A DNA stretch of 64,000 nucleotides from Pseudomonadota bacterium (GCA_023389055.1 JAEWFA010000013.1:1-64000), one strand, 5' to 3'; shown: positions 7,734 to 17,681, counted from the first letter of the stretch. Program-made: numbers and translations. Notes: generated by a model not told the origin, from the letters alone.

Positions 7734-9076
7734 GCCTGGCTCCCGATGGTGTGTACTTTGGGCGAGGCGCTCGGCGCGGCGCCCCCGCGGTTCTGCAGGG
7801 ACTCGAAGAACGCGTCCACCCGGTTCTTGATCTGCGCGTCGGACCAGTAGCGCGGATCGATCAGGTCCGATTCGATGTACAGGCTGGGCAGCCGCAGGCG
7901 CTCGTTCAGGTAGTTGCGCGTGTCGGCCATCCCCGACGAGACGAAGCGGCAGCTCTTGATGCCGTGGAAGACGATGCCGTCGACGTCGTAGTCCTTGATC
8001 TGCTGCGCCAGGCGCTCGTGCGAGAAGAACTGGTTCGACAATCCGCGTTGCGCGGCGAGTGCGGTGACCTCGGCCAGGCTCTCGAGCGGACGCGAGGTGT
8101 CGTAGCGGATCTCGGCAGCGTCCATCCCGCCGGCGGCGAACGTGAGGTAGTCGGAGTACGCGAAGACGCCGCCCCACGTTTCGAACAGTTCGATCAGCCT
8201 GCGCATCGACACGTAGCACGGCGTTCCCGAGAACAGCAGGCGGAAGCGTTCCTCGGCGACGCGGCCTTCGCCGCGGGCGACCTTCGCGCGCAGCGATTCC
8301 TCCAGACGACGCATGAACTCGACGCCTTCGGGGGTGCCGCGGTAGATGTTCATGATGCCGATGTAGGTGAGCCCGTCGAGCATCGCGTTGTAGGGTGCCG
8401 GGCACGTGCGGTTCAGCGCCATCACGTTGTTCCAGTGCCCGATCATCTTGTTGACGTTGTCCTCGATCCCGGCGAGCCGATCCATGTCGAACTTCCTGCC
8501 GGTGATCTTCTCGCAGCGCTCGATCAGGTCGCGGAACTGCGCCTCGACCCACTGCGCGTCGGCCATGTGCTGCGCGTCGCCGGGGCGCACGTTCCAGTTC
8601 GCCGCGCGCTGGCCGGGCAGGTCGAGCGTGAACGTCGGCGTGTTCAGCATGTGCTCCCAGATCTCGCCCCACTTGATGAACGTGCTGCACATGTTCGACG
8701 TGATGGCGATGTCGGCCTTCGGGATGACGGCGGCCGGGTGCTTGTGCTGGCGCAGGATCAGCCCGACGTCGGCCTTCACGTACGAGCAGACGTCGGGCGA
8801 GTAGCCGTAGTCTTCCGATTCGCGCAGGTAGTCCTCGGAGACCTTGCGCACGCCCATCTGCAGCGACGTGATCTCGGGGAACACGAGCCGGAAATCGAAG
8901 GCGCGCAGAATCTCGAGCGCGTTGCCCATCACGAAAACGTTCGCGACGTGCTCGCCGCGCTGGTTGGCGCCTTCGAGGCCCGAGTACCACTCCTTGAAGA
9001 GCTTCTGCCCCTCCTGGTGTGCGTTGAACTCGCCGGGCGCGGCGGCTGTGGTCTTGTCGACGGTTGCGGTAGTCAT
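7730..9076 (-). CDS. bzdO: Benzoyl-CoA reductase, bzd-type, subunit O
   Basis: Catalytic-module subunit (448 residues, HGCGDC_D/FldB-FldC family) that with BzdN binds benzoyl-CoA and [4Fe-4S] clusters for Birch-like ring reduction. Cysteines in conserved settings are seen in the segments SPDVCSYVKAD, TSNMCSTF and GIKSCRFVSSG. The last resembles the CoA-substrate and cluster-binding segment of 2-hydroxyacyl-CoA dehydratase subunits. The gene starts 16 bases after the bzdN stop and overlaps bzdP by four bases. Confidence 0.9.
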   Translation of the reverse strand: MTTATVDKTTAAAPGEFNAHQEGQKLFKEWYSGLEGANQRGEHVANVFVMGNALEILRAFDFRLVFPEITSLQMGVRKVSEDYLRESEDYGYSPDVCSYVKADVGLILRQHKHPAAVIPKADIAITSNMCSTFIKWGEIWEHMLNTPTFTLDLPGQRAANWNVRPGDAQHMADAQWVEAQFRDLIERCEKITGRKFDMDRLAGIEDNVNKMIGHWNNVMALNRTCPAPYNAMLDGLTYIGIMNIYRGTPEGVEFMRRLEESLRAKVARGEGRVAEERFRLLFSGTPCYVSMRRLIELFETWGGVFAYSDYLTFAAGGMDAAEIRYDTSRPLESLAEVTALAAQRGLSNQFFSHERLAQQIKDYDVDGIVFHGIKSCRFVSSGMADTRNYLNERLRLPSLYIESDLIDPRYWSDAQIKNRVDAFFESLQNRGGAAPSASPKVHTIGSQA

Positions 9077-9092
9077 TTGAAGCGGTCTCCGG

Positions 9093-10280
9093 TCAGGCGA
9101 TCGAGAACAGGAGCGATTCGGCGAAGGTTTCCAGCTGCATCGACATCTGCTCGAACGACGTCATCTTTTCCTCGAATTCGAGGACGAGGTGCTGGACGCC
9201 GACCTTGTCGAGGTGCTTCGACCACGTGACCTGCTCGTCGAGGCCCGGTTCGCAGAACTTCGCGGCGGTAACCACGGCTGCGTCGGCCCTGCTGCCTTCG
9301 ATCATCTTCATCAGGTAGCCGGCTTTCGTCTTGCGCTCGTCGTGCTGCACGGGGCTCGCCGCCGAGCGGTCGATGAAGCTCTCCGCCAGCGCCCACACCG
9401 GGTCGCCGCCTTCGGGCACGTCGGAGGTGATCCAGCGCAGGCCGATCAGCAGGTCGTCGTCGACGACGTAGCAGGTGTCGTCCAGCGCCTCGAGCATCTC
9501 GAGCGGCGGCTGCTCGCAGAATCCGCCGACGAAGACGACGCGGGGTTTGTCCTGCGCTGCGCGCTTGCGGGAACCGAGCAGGCCGAGCGCCTCCTCGAGC
9601 AGCGCGTTGTGCTGCTCGGCGGGCATGCGTGTGCGCGCGCGCATCAGCAGGTACAACTCGCTGGTGCTGACCTTCCACGGCTCGTCGCAGCGCAATTCGT
9701 AGAGCTCGCGCAGCAGCGCGCGGTTGCGGTTGTAGATGCGGATGCTGCGCCACAGCGCGGCGTCCTCGATCGTGCGGCCGATCTTCTTCTCGACGTCGCT
9801 GCGCAGCCGCTGGTATTCGGCGCTCGTGTAGCGCACCGACCCCGGCGTGTTCGGGTTCTGCGGCAGGTACAGGATCTGCCCGAGCTTGTCGGGAAAGTTG
9901 CGCGACCAGATCCCGCCCAGGTGCTTGGCGGCGTCGCAGATCGGGTGGGTGACGAAACCGGTGAGGCCGTCGAGCGAGCCGTTCAGCCCGAGTTCGGTGG
10001 TCGATCGGCAGATCGAACAGATGAACGAGCCCATGTGCGCGTCGGCATGCTTCATCTCGAGCTTGTTGCCGCCGCCCAGGACGCTCACCGGCAGCAAGCC
10101 GGCGGCGTGGACGATCTCTTCGGGAAAGTACACGGGGAAGTGTCCGAAGGTTCCCGTGTAGCCCTCGGGCAGCGATTCGACCGACGGAATCGGTCCGAGC
10201 CGCAGGTTGTTGCAGTGTTCGAAAATCTGGCCGAGACGCTGCTCGGGATCGGTCGGGGCCGGCTTGGCCTGGTCGGTCAT
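9093..10280 (-). CDS. bzdN: Benzoyl-CoA reductase, bzd-type, subunit N
   Basis: First gene of the reductase operon, 395 residues, partner of BzdO in the substrate-binding module and of the same fold. Conserved features include GHFPVYFPEEIVHAAGLLPV near the N-terminus, cysteines in SFICSICRS and THPICDAAKH, VVFVGGFCEQPP in the second half, and AAKFCEPGLDEQ near the end. The start at 10280 is chosen over an upstream in-frame start because GAAGGAGG lies just before it and the preceding residues look like translated promoter DNA. The ring-opening genes (dienoyl-CoA hydratase, dehydrogenase, hydrolase) and the benzoate-CoA ligase are not in the window. Confidence 0.9.
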   Translation of the reverse strand: MTDQAKPAPTDPEQRLGQIFEHCNNLRLGPIPSVESLPEGYTGTFGHFPVYFPEEIVHAAGLLPVSVLGGGNKLEMKHADAHMGSFICSICRSTTELGLNGSLDGLTGFVTHPICDAAKHLGGIWSRNFPDKLGQILYLPQNPNTPGSVRYTSAEYQRLRSDVEKKIGRTIEDAALWRSIRIYNRNRALLRELYELRCDEPWKVSTSELYLLMRARTRMPAEQHNALLEEALGLLGSRKRAAQDKPRVVFVGGFCEQPPLEMLEALDDTCYVVDDDLLIGLRWITSDVPEGGDPVWALAESFIDRSAASPVQHDERKTKAGYLMKMIEGSRADAAVVTAAKFCEPGLDEQVTWSKHLDKVGVQHLVLEFEEKMTSFEQMSMQLETFAESLLFSIA

Positions 10281-10306
10281 GTGCGCCTCCTTCGGCTTAA
10301 TCTGGT

Positions 10307-10322
10307 ATTCCGGTACCGGAAT
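10307..10322. promoter_or_regulatory. 16-bp perfect palindrome, candidate operator of the bzd operon
   Basis: ATTCCGGTACCGGAAT is its own reverse complement and lies 27-42 bases upstream of the bzdN ATG. If the FNR-type box at 10355-10370 is centred near -41.5, this palindrome would start at about +1, a typical repressor operator position. It does not resemble the TGCA elements described for BzdR of Azoarcus. A 5'-UTR hairpin is an alternative reading. Confidence 0.5.
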
Positions 10323-10328
10323 GCGTAA

Positions 10329-10334
10329 ATTGTC
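10329..10334 (-). promoter_or_regulatory. Candidate -10 box of the bzd promoter
   Basis: On the minus strand GACAAT (4 of 6 to TATAAT) lies where a class II FNR-type activator bound at 10355-10370 would need the -10 box, giving a transcription start near 10322. No good -35 is present, as expected for an activator-dependent promoter. Confidence 0.4.
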
Positions 10335-10354
10335 CCCCAGTGGGCTGCAGCGCC

Positions 10355-10370
10355 CTTGATTCACATCAAG
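10355..10370. promoter_or_regulatory. Perfect FNR/CRP-type binding site in the bzd-suf intergenic region
   Basis: CTTGAT-TCAC-ATCAAG matches the FNR consensus TTGAT-N4-ATCAA at every defined position and is symmetric one base further on each side. It lies 75-90 bases upstream of bzdN. The Azoarcus bzd promoter is activated by the FNR homologue AcpR, so anaerobic activation of this operon is the natural reading. No FNR-like regulator gene is in the window. Confidence 0.75.
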
Positions 10371-10409
10371 AAAGGCGGCGCATCCGGGAGAAAAACAGGT
10401 TGCGGAGCT

Positions 10410-10439
10410 TTGACATATAGAGGACCGAAGTGGTACTGT
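10410..10439 (+). promoter_or_regulatory. Candidate sigma-70 promoter of the rrf2-suf operon
   Basis: A -35 box TTGACA (10410-10415, perfect) is followed after 18 bases by an extended -10, TGG-TACTGT (10431-10439). This predicts a start near 10446, about 53 bases before the rrf2 ATG. An imperfect inverted repeat, GAGGACC (10420-10426) and GGTACTG (10432-10438), overlaps the -10 box and could be an Rrf2 operator, but it does not clearly match a published Rrf2 or IscR motif. Confidence 0.55.
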
Positions 10440-10498
10440 TTGTGCCGTCGGACAGCCCCCAGCGGCATGTCCCCGCCGCGAAGAACACGCACTTCCAG

Positions 10499-11028
10499 AT
10501 GCTACGGATCAACCGACTCACCGACTACGGAACGCTCGCGCTGACGTACCTGGCGTCGCATCCCGAACGGATGCACAGCGCCGCCGACGTCGCGGCCGAG
10601 CTCGGGCTCGGCACGCCCACGGTGAGCAAGGTGCTCAAGACGCTCGGTCGGCACGACCTCGTGCGCAGCATCCGCGGGCTGCGCGGGGGCTATTCGCTCA
10701 GCCGCGCTCCCGAATCGATCAGCGTCGCGGACATCGTCGACGCGCTAGAGGACCAACCCTTCGGCCTCACCGAGTGCAGCGCCTCGGCGGGGCTCTGCGG
10801 CTTCGAGCGCAGTTGCCGCATCCGCTCGAACTGGCAGCGCATCAATCGCATCGTGCGGCGCACGCTCGAGAGCGTGACGCTCGCCGACATGATGCGGGTC
10901 GTTCCGCTCGACGAGCCGGCGGAGAAGCCGCCGAAGTCCAGGACATCGAAGACCGCGGTGCGTTCACGCAAGGGCGCCTCGCGCCTGCCCGTGGCCCCTT
11001 CCGCGCAATCCCGAGAGGAAACCATCGC

Positions 11029-11032
<4 letters not shown>
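10499..11032 (+). CDS. Rrf2-family regulator of the SUF operon
   Basis: Winged-helix regulator of 177 residues, first gene of the suf operon. The HTH occupies about residues 10-65 (SAADVAAELGLGTPTVSKVLKTL, RGLRGGYSL). Three cysteines, C93, C100 and C106, form a C-x6-C-x5-C motif that in IscR-type proteins binds an Fe-S cluster, so it probably senses Fe-S status. The start at 10499 gives MLRINRLTDYGTLAL, the usual Rrf2 beginning; an upstream GTG at 10430 falls inside the promoter. There is no clear Shine-Dalgarno. It overlaps sufB by ATGA. Confidence 0.88.
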
Positions 11033-12477
<1,445 letters not shown>

Positions 12478-12490
12478 GGAGTAGCGCGAG

Positions 12491-13267
12491 ATGCTCGAAA
12501 TCAGTCAGTTGAAGGCTTCGGTCGACGGCAAGCAGATCCTGCGAGGCGTCGATCTGTCGGTGAAGGCCGGCGAAGTGCACGCGATCATGGGGCCGAACGG
12601 CTCGGGCAAGAGCACGCTGTCGCAGGTGCTTGCCGGGCGCGACAGCTACACGGTCGACGGCGGAACGGTCAGCTACGAGGGACACGACCTGCTGCAGATG
12701 CCGATCGAAGAGCGCGCCCGATCGGGAATCTTCCTCGCGTTCCAGTACCCGGTGGAGATTCCGGGCGTGTCGAACGCGTATTTCCTGAAGGCGGCGGTCA
12801 ACGGGGTGCGCAGGCATCGCGGCCTGCCCGAGCTCGACGCGATGGACTTCCTCGCGAAGGTCAAGGCCGAGATGAAGGCCGTCGAGATGAAGGAGGAGTT
12901 CCTCTATCGTTCGGTGAACGAGGGTTTCTCGGGCGGCGAGAAGAAGCGCAACGAGGTGCTGCAGATGGCGCTGCTCGAGCCGAAGCTGGCGATCCTCGAT
13001 GAAACCGACTCGGGGCTCGACATCGATGCGCTGCGCATCGTCGCCGACGGCATCAATCGGCTGCGTTCTCCCGAGCGCGCGATGATCGTCATCACGCACT
13101 ACCAGCGACTGCTCGAGTACATCGTTCCCGATTTCGTCCACGTACTCGCCGAGGGTCGCATCGTGCGCTCCGGCGGGCGCGAGCTCGCGCTCGAACTCGA
13201 GGAGCGCGGCTACGGCTGGATCGAGCGCGCGCCGGCCCAAGCCGCGCAGGCGGGGAGCGCGCGATGA
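12491..13267 (+). CDS. sufC: Fe-S assembly ATPase SufC
   Basis: ABC-type ATPase of the SufBCD complex, 258 residues, cytosolic. Walker A is GPNGSGKST, the signature is FSGGEKKRNE, and Walker B is LAILDETDSGLD, the last being characteristic of SufC. ATP binding drives the conformational change that exposes the SufB-SufD assembly site. A tail of about 15 residues rich in Ala and Gln follows the domain. It overlaps sufD by ATGA. Confidence 0.96.
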   Translation: MLEISQLKASVDGKQILRGVDLSVKAGEVHAIMGPNGSGKSTLSQVLAGRDSYTVDGGTVSYEGHDLLQMPIEERARSGIFLAFQYPVEIPGVSNAYFLKAAVNGVRRHRGLPELDAMDFLAKVKAEMKAVEMKEEFLYRSVNEGFSGGEKKRNEVLQMALLEPKLAILDETDSGLDIDALRIVADGINRLRSPERAMIVITHYQRLLEYIVPDFVHVLAEGRIVRSGGRELALELEERGYGWIERAPAQAAQAGSAR

Positions 13268-14604
13268 GTGCCGCGCAGCCCTGGGCCGACGCATTTCGCG
13301 AGCGCGCTCCTGCGCTCGCAGGCGCCCGGGTGCCGTGGCTCGCCGAGATCCGGCGGCGTGCGATCGATCGCTTCGCCTCCGAAGGCTGGCCCAGTGCCCG
13401 CTCCGATGCGTGGCGTCATACATCGCTGTTGTCGCTCGAACAGGAGCGTTTCGGTGCCCCGTCGGAGGACGCGCAGCGACAGTCGCAAGCGCGGTTGCGC
13501 GCCGTCGTCGACGCGCTGCGCGAGGGCGACGCCGGCCATTGGGCGGTGTTCGTCGACGGCCGTCACGCGCCGGCGCTGTCTTCGCCAGGTGCGCTCCCCG
13601 CCGGCGCGGAAGTCGCGCCGCTGGCGCGCATCCTCGATGAAGCGCCCGAGCGCGCCGAAGCGCATTTCGGCGCTGCCGAGGACGGCTACAGCCCCACGGC
13701 GTTGAATACCGCCTTCGCCGCCGACGGCGCCTTCGTGCACCTGCGGCGCGGAGTCGTCGTCGACGAGCCGATCCACCTGGTGTTCGTCGGTGTGACCGCG
13801 CACGCCGCACTGCACGTGCGCAACCTCGTCGTCGCCGAAGCCGGCGCCCAGGCGACCGTCGTCGAGCACCACGTCAAGGTGCACGACGAGGCGCTGCTGT
13901 CGAGCGTCGTCACGCGCATCGACTGCGCCGACGACGCGCGCATCACGCATCTGAAGCTGCAACAGGATTCCGAGCGGGCGGTGCATCTCGCGCGCATCGA
14001 GGCCCGGCAGGCGCGCGGCTCGATGTTCGCATCGCATTCGCTGTCCTTCGGCGCGCGGCTGGCGCGCAACGACATCGTCACGCGCTTCGAGGGCACCGGA
14101 TGCGAGGCGCTGCTGAACGGCCTGTACCACGTCGACGGCAAGCGTCACGTCGACCACCACACGGTCATCGACCACGCGCAGCCGCACGGCACGAGTCGCG
14201 AGTTCTACCGCGGGATTATCGACGACGCCGGCCGCGGCGTGTTCGCCGGTCGCATCGTGGTTGCGCCCGGCGCGTTGCGCACCGACGCCGTGCAGCGCAC
14301 CGACAACCTGCTGCTGTCACGGCAGGCCGAGGCCGATGCGCGGCCGGAACTCGAGATCTACGCCGACGACGTCAAGTGCGCCCACGGCGCAACCGTCGGG
14401 CGAATCGACGAATCGGCGCTGTTCTACCTGCGCTCGCGCGCCATCGACGAGGAGCGTGCCCGGAACCTGCTCACCTGGGCTTTTGCCGCGCAGTCGCTGT
14501 CTCGCATCGGCATCGCGTCGCTCGAGCGTCGGGCGCGCGCGGCGTTGCTGGTCCGACTGCCGGGAGGCGCGGCGCTCGTTCGGGCGTTGGAGGAACTGCA
14601 ATGA
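13264..14604 (+). CDS. sufD: Fe-S assembly protein SufD
   Basis: Paralogue of SufB and third member of the SufBCD complex, 446 residues. It shows the N-terminal helical part (WLAEIRRRAIDRFASEGWP) and the C-terminal beta-helix with GLYHVDGKRHVDHHTVIDH, SREFYRGIIDDAGRGVFAG and AHGATVGRIDESALFYLRSR. The conserved histidine corresponding to E. coli H360 lies in the KCAHGAT segment. It overlaps sufC and sufS by four bases each. Confidence 0.95.
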   Translation: MSAAQPWADAFRERAPALAGARVPWLAEIRRRAIDRFASEGWPSARSDAWRHTSLLSLEQERFGAPSEDAQRQSQARLRAVVDALREGDAGHWAVFVDGRHAPALSSPGALPAGAEVAPLARILDEAPERAEAHFGAAEDGYSPTALNTAFAADGAFVHLRRGVVVDEPIHLVFVGVTAHAALHVRNLVVAEAGAQATVVEHHVKVHDEALLSSVVTRIDCADDARITHLKLQQDSERAVHLARIEARQARGSMFASHSLSFGARLARNDIVTRFEGTGCEALLNGLYHVDGKRHVDHHTVIDHAQPHGTSREFYRGIIDDAGRGVFAGRIVVAPGALRTDAVQRTDNLLLSRQAEADARPELEIYADDVKCAHGATVGRIDESALFYLRSRAIDEERARNLLTWAFAAQSLSRIGIASLERRARAALLVRLPGGAALVRALEELQ

Positions 14605-15878
14605 ACGCGGCGGTGCACGGCGTGCGTGCGAGCGCGCGCGGCGAGGCGGCGCCGCGCGCAACTGTGGCTGCGCGCAAGGCGGATTTTCCGATCCTCGCGC
14701 GCCACGTGCGCGGCAAGCCGCTCGTCTATCTCGACAACGCCGCGACGACGCAGAAGCCCGAATCGGTGATCGAGGCCGAGTCGCGCTATTACCGCGAGTC
14801 GAACGCCAACATCCATCGCGGCGTGCACTGGCTGTCGCAGCATTCCACCGACCTGTACGAGGAAGCACGCGAGCGCGTGCGCGCGCTGCTGAACGCGGCG
14901 CGCGGGGAGGAGATCGTCTTCACGCGCGGCACCACCGAGGCGATCAACCTGGTCGCGTACAGCTGGGGCCGCGCCAACCTGAAGGCGGGCGACGAGATCC
15001 TCGTCACGACGATGGAGCATCACTCCAACATCGTCCCGTGGCAGCTCGTCTGCGAGCAGACGGGAGCGGTGCTGCGCGTTGCGCCGATCGACGACGACGG
15101 CGCGCTCGATCTCGATGCCTTCGATGCGCTGCTCGGCCCGCGCACGCGGTTCGTCTCCGTCGTGCACGTCTCGAACGCCCTCGGCACCGTCAACCCGGTG
15201 GCGCGCCTCGTGCAGCGCGCGAAAGCCGCCGGCGCCGTCGTGCTGGTCGATGGCGCGCAGGCCGTCGCGCACACGGCCGTCGACGTGCAGGCGATCGGCT
15301 GCGACTTCTACGCGTTCTCCGGGCACAAGATCTACGGGCCGACCGGCATCGGCGCACTGTACGGTCGCTACGAACTGCTCCAGGCGATGCCTCCGTGGCA
15401 GGGGGGCGGCGACATGATCCGCACGGTGAGCTTCGAGAAGAGCACCTGGGCAGACGCTCCGCAGCGTTTCGAGGCGGGAACGCCGAACATCGCCGGTGTC
15501 GTCGGGCTCGGCGCCGCGATCGACTACCTGCGCTCGATCGGCCTCGATCGCGTCGCCGCGCACGAGCATGCACTGCTCGAGTACGGCACGCGTGCGCTCG
15601 AGACCATCCCGGGGCTGCGGTTGATCGGAACCGCTCCCGGCAAGGCCGGCATCCTGTCGTTCACGGTGCAGGGCATCCACCCGCACGACCTCGGCACGAT
15701 ACTCGACACCGAAGGCGTCGCGATCCGTGCCGGCCACCACTGCACGATGCCGCTGATGCGGCGCTTCGGCATTCCGGGGACGGCGCGCGCCTCGCTGGCG
15801 TTGTACAACGACGAGTCCGACATCGACGTCCTGGCGGCGGCCATTCGTCGCGCGCAGGACCTGTTTGAAGGCAATTGA
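14601..15878 (+). CDS. sufS: Cysteine desulfurase SufS
   Basis: PLP enzyme of 425 residues that takes sulfur from cysteine and passes it to the assembly scaffold. Visible motifs are YLDNAATTQKP, the PLP lysine in SGHKIYGPTGIG, and the catalytic cysteine in RAGHHCTMPLM. The family's second-group loop (short, needing a partner such as SufE or SufU) fits the presence of a sufU-like gene directly downstream and the absence of sufE. The ATG at 14601 overlaps the sufD stop; about 25 residues precede the domain. Confidence 0.95.
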   Translation: MNAAVHGVRASARGEAAPRATVAARKADFPILARHVRGKPLVYLDNAATTQKPESVIEAESRYYRESNANIHRGVHWLSQHSTDLYEEARERVRALLNAARGEEIVFTRGTTEAINLVAYSWGRANLKAGDEILVTTMEHHSNIVPWQLVCEQTGAVLRVAPIDDDGALDLDAFDALLGPRTRFVSVVHVSNALGTVNPVARLVQRAKAAGAVVLVDGAQAVAHTAVDVQAIGCDFYAFSGHKIYGPTGIGALYGRYELLQAMPPWQGGGDMIRTVSFEKSTWADAPQRFEAGTPNIAGVVGLGAAIDYLRSIGLDRVAAHEHALLEYGTRALETIPGLRLIGTAPGKAGILSFTVQGIHPHDLGTILDTEGVAIRAGHHCTMPLMRRFGIPGTARASLALYNDESDIDVLAAAIRRAQDLFEGN

Positions 15879-15883
15879 CGACG

Positions 15884-16336
15884 ATGAGTTCGCGCGGCGA
15901 TCTTCGCGAGCTGTACCAGGAAGTGATCTTCGATCACAACCGCAAGCCGCGGAATTTCCATGAAATGCCCGAGGCCAATCACAGTGCCGACGGGCACAAC
16001 CCGCTTTGCGGCGACCAGCTCACCGTCTACCTGCGCGTGAGCGGTTCACGCGTGGACGATGTGAGCTTCGTCGGACACGGCTGCGCGATTTCCACCGCGT
16101 CGGCGTCGCTGATGACCGAGGCGGTGAAGGGGCGGTCGATCGACGAGATCGAGGCGCTGTTCCGCGACGTGCACGCGCTGCTCACCGATGCGCAGCCGCC
16201 CGGGCGCGACTTCGGCAAGCTGATCGCGCTGTCGGGCGTACGCGAATTTCCGGTGCGAGTGAAGTGCGCGACGCTCGCCTGGCACACCTTGCACAATGCG
16301 CTCGCCGGCCACGGCGAGCAGGCGAAAACGGAGTGA
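15884..16336 (+). CDS. sufU: SUF-type NifU-like protein SufU
   Basis: IscU/NifU-N fold protein of 150 residues. Three metal-binding cysteines and the partner aspartate are seen in NPLCGDQL, GHGCAISTASASLM and VKCATLAWHTL. The insertion between the second and third cysteines (about 20 residues including EIEALFRDVHALL) marks the SufU rather than the IscU type. It probably relays sulfur from SufS. The ATG at 15884 is preferred; an in-frame TTG at 15875 overlapping the sufS stop is the alternative. Confidence 0.93.
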   Translation: MSSRGDLRELYQEVIFDHNRKPRNFHEMPEANHSADGHNPLCGDQLTVYLRVSGSRVDDVSFVGHGCAISTASASLMTEAVKGRSIDEIEALFRDVHALLTDAQPPGRDFGKLIALSGVREFPVRVKCATLAWHTLHNALAGHGEQAKTE

Positions 16337-16346
16337 GGGCCGAGTG

Positions 16347-16919
16347 ATGGGCAGCAGACATGGACAGGCGCAGGAGTTCACGATCGAGCAATCGTGCCCT
16401 GCGGTCGAGGTGCCTTGGGGGACGTCGGTGAACCTGATGGCGGGCAAGCCCGGGCAGGTGACGCAGCGCCTGGGCGGAACGATCACCGTGATGGTCGAAG
16501 GCAACCTGTACCGCGTCGAGGAGCAGTATGCCGACGCCCTCGGCCTGGAGCCGCTGGTTCTTCCGGAAGTGGCCGATCTGTTCGTCGACAAGGCGCCCAC
16601 GCCGGAACTGATCGAGCAGGCGGCCTGGAAGGTGCTCGGCACCTGCTACGACCCCGAGATACCGATGGACATCGTCAATCTGGGGCTCGTGTACAGCTGC
16701 GTCTGCAGTAACATCGACCACGGCAGCTTTCGGCTGGACGTGCAGATGACGGTGACTGCGCCCGGCTGCGGGATGGGCACGCTGATGTGCGACGAAGCGC
16801 GCGAGAAGCTGCTGAAGATTCCCAACGTCGACCAGGCGAAAGTCGAACTGGTGTTCGACCCGCCGTGGACACGCTACATGATGAGCGAAGCGGCGCGGCT
16901 CGAGATGGGGATGTTCTAG
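16347..16919 (+). CDS. sufT: Fe-S assembly factor SufT (DUF59/MIP18 family)
   Basis: A 190-residue protein with a DUF59 domain in its second half (PEIPMDIVNLGLVYS, VTAPGCGMGTLMCDEA, VDQAKVELVFDPPW). The N-terminal extension of about 80 residues is typical of SufT. SufT acts as an Fe-S maturation factor whose exact chemistry is not settled. The ATG at 16347 has GAG 3-5 bases upstream and a GTG directly before it. It is the last suf gene, 25 bases before sdhC, so read-through into the sdh genes is possible. Confidence 0.9.
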   Translation: MGSRHGQAQEFTIEQSCPAVEVPWGTSVNLMAGKPGQVTQRLGGTITVMVEGNLYRVEEQYADALGLEPLVLPEVADLFVDKAPTPELIEQAAWKVLGTCYDPEIPMDIVNLGLVYSCVCSNIDHGSFRLDVQMTVTAPGCGMGTLMCDEAREKLLKIPNVDQAKVELVFDPPWTRYMMSEAARLEMGMF

Positions 16920-16944
16920 CGCGCGCAAGCGACGGAGGGATCGC

Positions 16945-17352
16945 ATGCAACGGCAGACGGCAGCAGGCGGCGCGGCCAGGCCGCTGCCGAAGTTCCTGAA
17001 CCTTGCGCAGATCCGCTTTCCGGTCGGCGCGATCGCATCGATCCTGCATCGTGTCTCGGGCGTCGTGCTCGCCCTCTCGCTGCCCTTGCTGGCGAGCGCG
17101 CTCGCCGATTCGCTGCGCAGCCCCGAGGGCTTCGCCTCCGTCGTCCATGGCGCCACCCGTTCGTGGTTTGCGCCGTTGCTGTTCATCGGCGCCTGGGCGC
17201 TCGTGCATCACATCTTCGCCGGGGTGCGCCACCTGCTGATGGATGCGGGAATCGGACACCGGCTGCCGCAGGCGCGCACGAGCGCCTTCGTCTCGATCGC
17301 CGCCGGCATCGTCGCGGCCGTCTTGTGGGTGGTTGCCTGGGGACTGCGATGA
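16945..17352 (+). CDS. sdhC: Succinate dehydrogenase cytochrome b556 subunit SdhC
   Basis: Membrane anchor and heme b/quinone subunit of complex II, 135 residues, three predicted transmembrane helices. Signature segments are RFPVGAIASILHRVSGV (N-terminal SdhC motif) and HHIFAGVRHLLMD (heme-ligand motif). The ATG at 16945 follows GGAGGG. It overlaps sdhD by ATGA. It heads a short sdhC-sdhD-sdhB run with no sdhA. Confidence 0.92.
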   Translation: MQRQTAAGGAARPLPKFLNLAQIRFPVGAIASILHRVSGVVLALSLPLLASALADSLRSPEGFASVVHGATRSWFAPLLFIGAWALVHHIFAGVRHLLMDAGIGHRLPQARTSAFVSIAAGIVAAVLWVVAWGLR

Positions 17353-17681
17353 GAGTCTTCTCCGGGCAGCGCGCGTGGCTGCTGCAACGATTCACCGCGC
17401 TCGCCATCCTCGTCCTCCTCGTGCTGGGCATCGTGCGGCTGGCCCTGTCCGGCGGTTCCGCGTACGAGCGCTGGCATGCGCTGGCCACCAGCACGCACGG
17501 TGCGGTGCTGATCCTCGCCTTCTTCGTCTCGATGGGACTGCACGGCTGGATCGGCGTTCGCGACGTCGTGCTCGACTACGTGCATGCGCCGGCGGTTCGC
17601 CTGCCGCTGCTCGCGGTCGTCGCGTTCCTCCTGGTCGCGATCCAGATCCGCGTCGCGATGATCCTGCTGGGGCAGCCATGA
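17349..17681 (+). CDS. sdhD: Succinate dehydrogenase membrane anchor SdhD
   Basis: Second membrane anchor of complex II, 110 residues with three hydrophobic helices. The LHGWIGVRDVVLDYV segment matches the SdhD heme-ligand and quinone-site signature. It is coupled to sdhC and sdhB by ATGA overlaps at both ends. In most proteobacteria sdhA follows sdhD directly; here sdhB does. Confidence 0.9.
   Translation: MRVFSGQRAWLLQRFTALAILVLLVLGIVRLALSGGSAYERWHALATSTHGAVLILAFFVSMGLHGWIGVRDVVLDYVHAPAVRLPLLAVVAFLLVAIQIRVAMILLGQP

Noticed and set aside
10416..10439. Known IscR type 1 binding site over the suf promoter
   Set aside because: Only an imperfect GAGGACC/GGTACTG repeat is present; it does not match the ATASYYGACTR-type consensus well enough to name it.
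10430..10498. Upstream GTG start for the Rrf2 regulator
   Set aside because: It would begin inside the predicted -10 box, and the added residues do not resemble the family; ATG 10499 gives the usual N-terminus.
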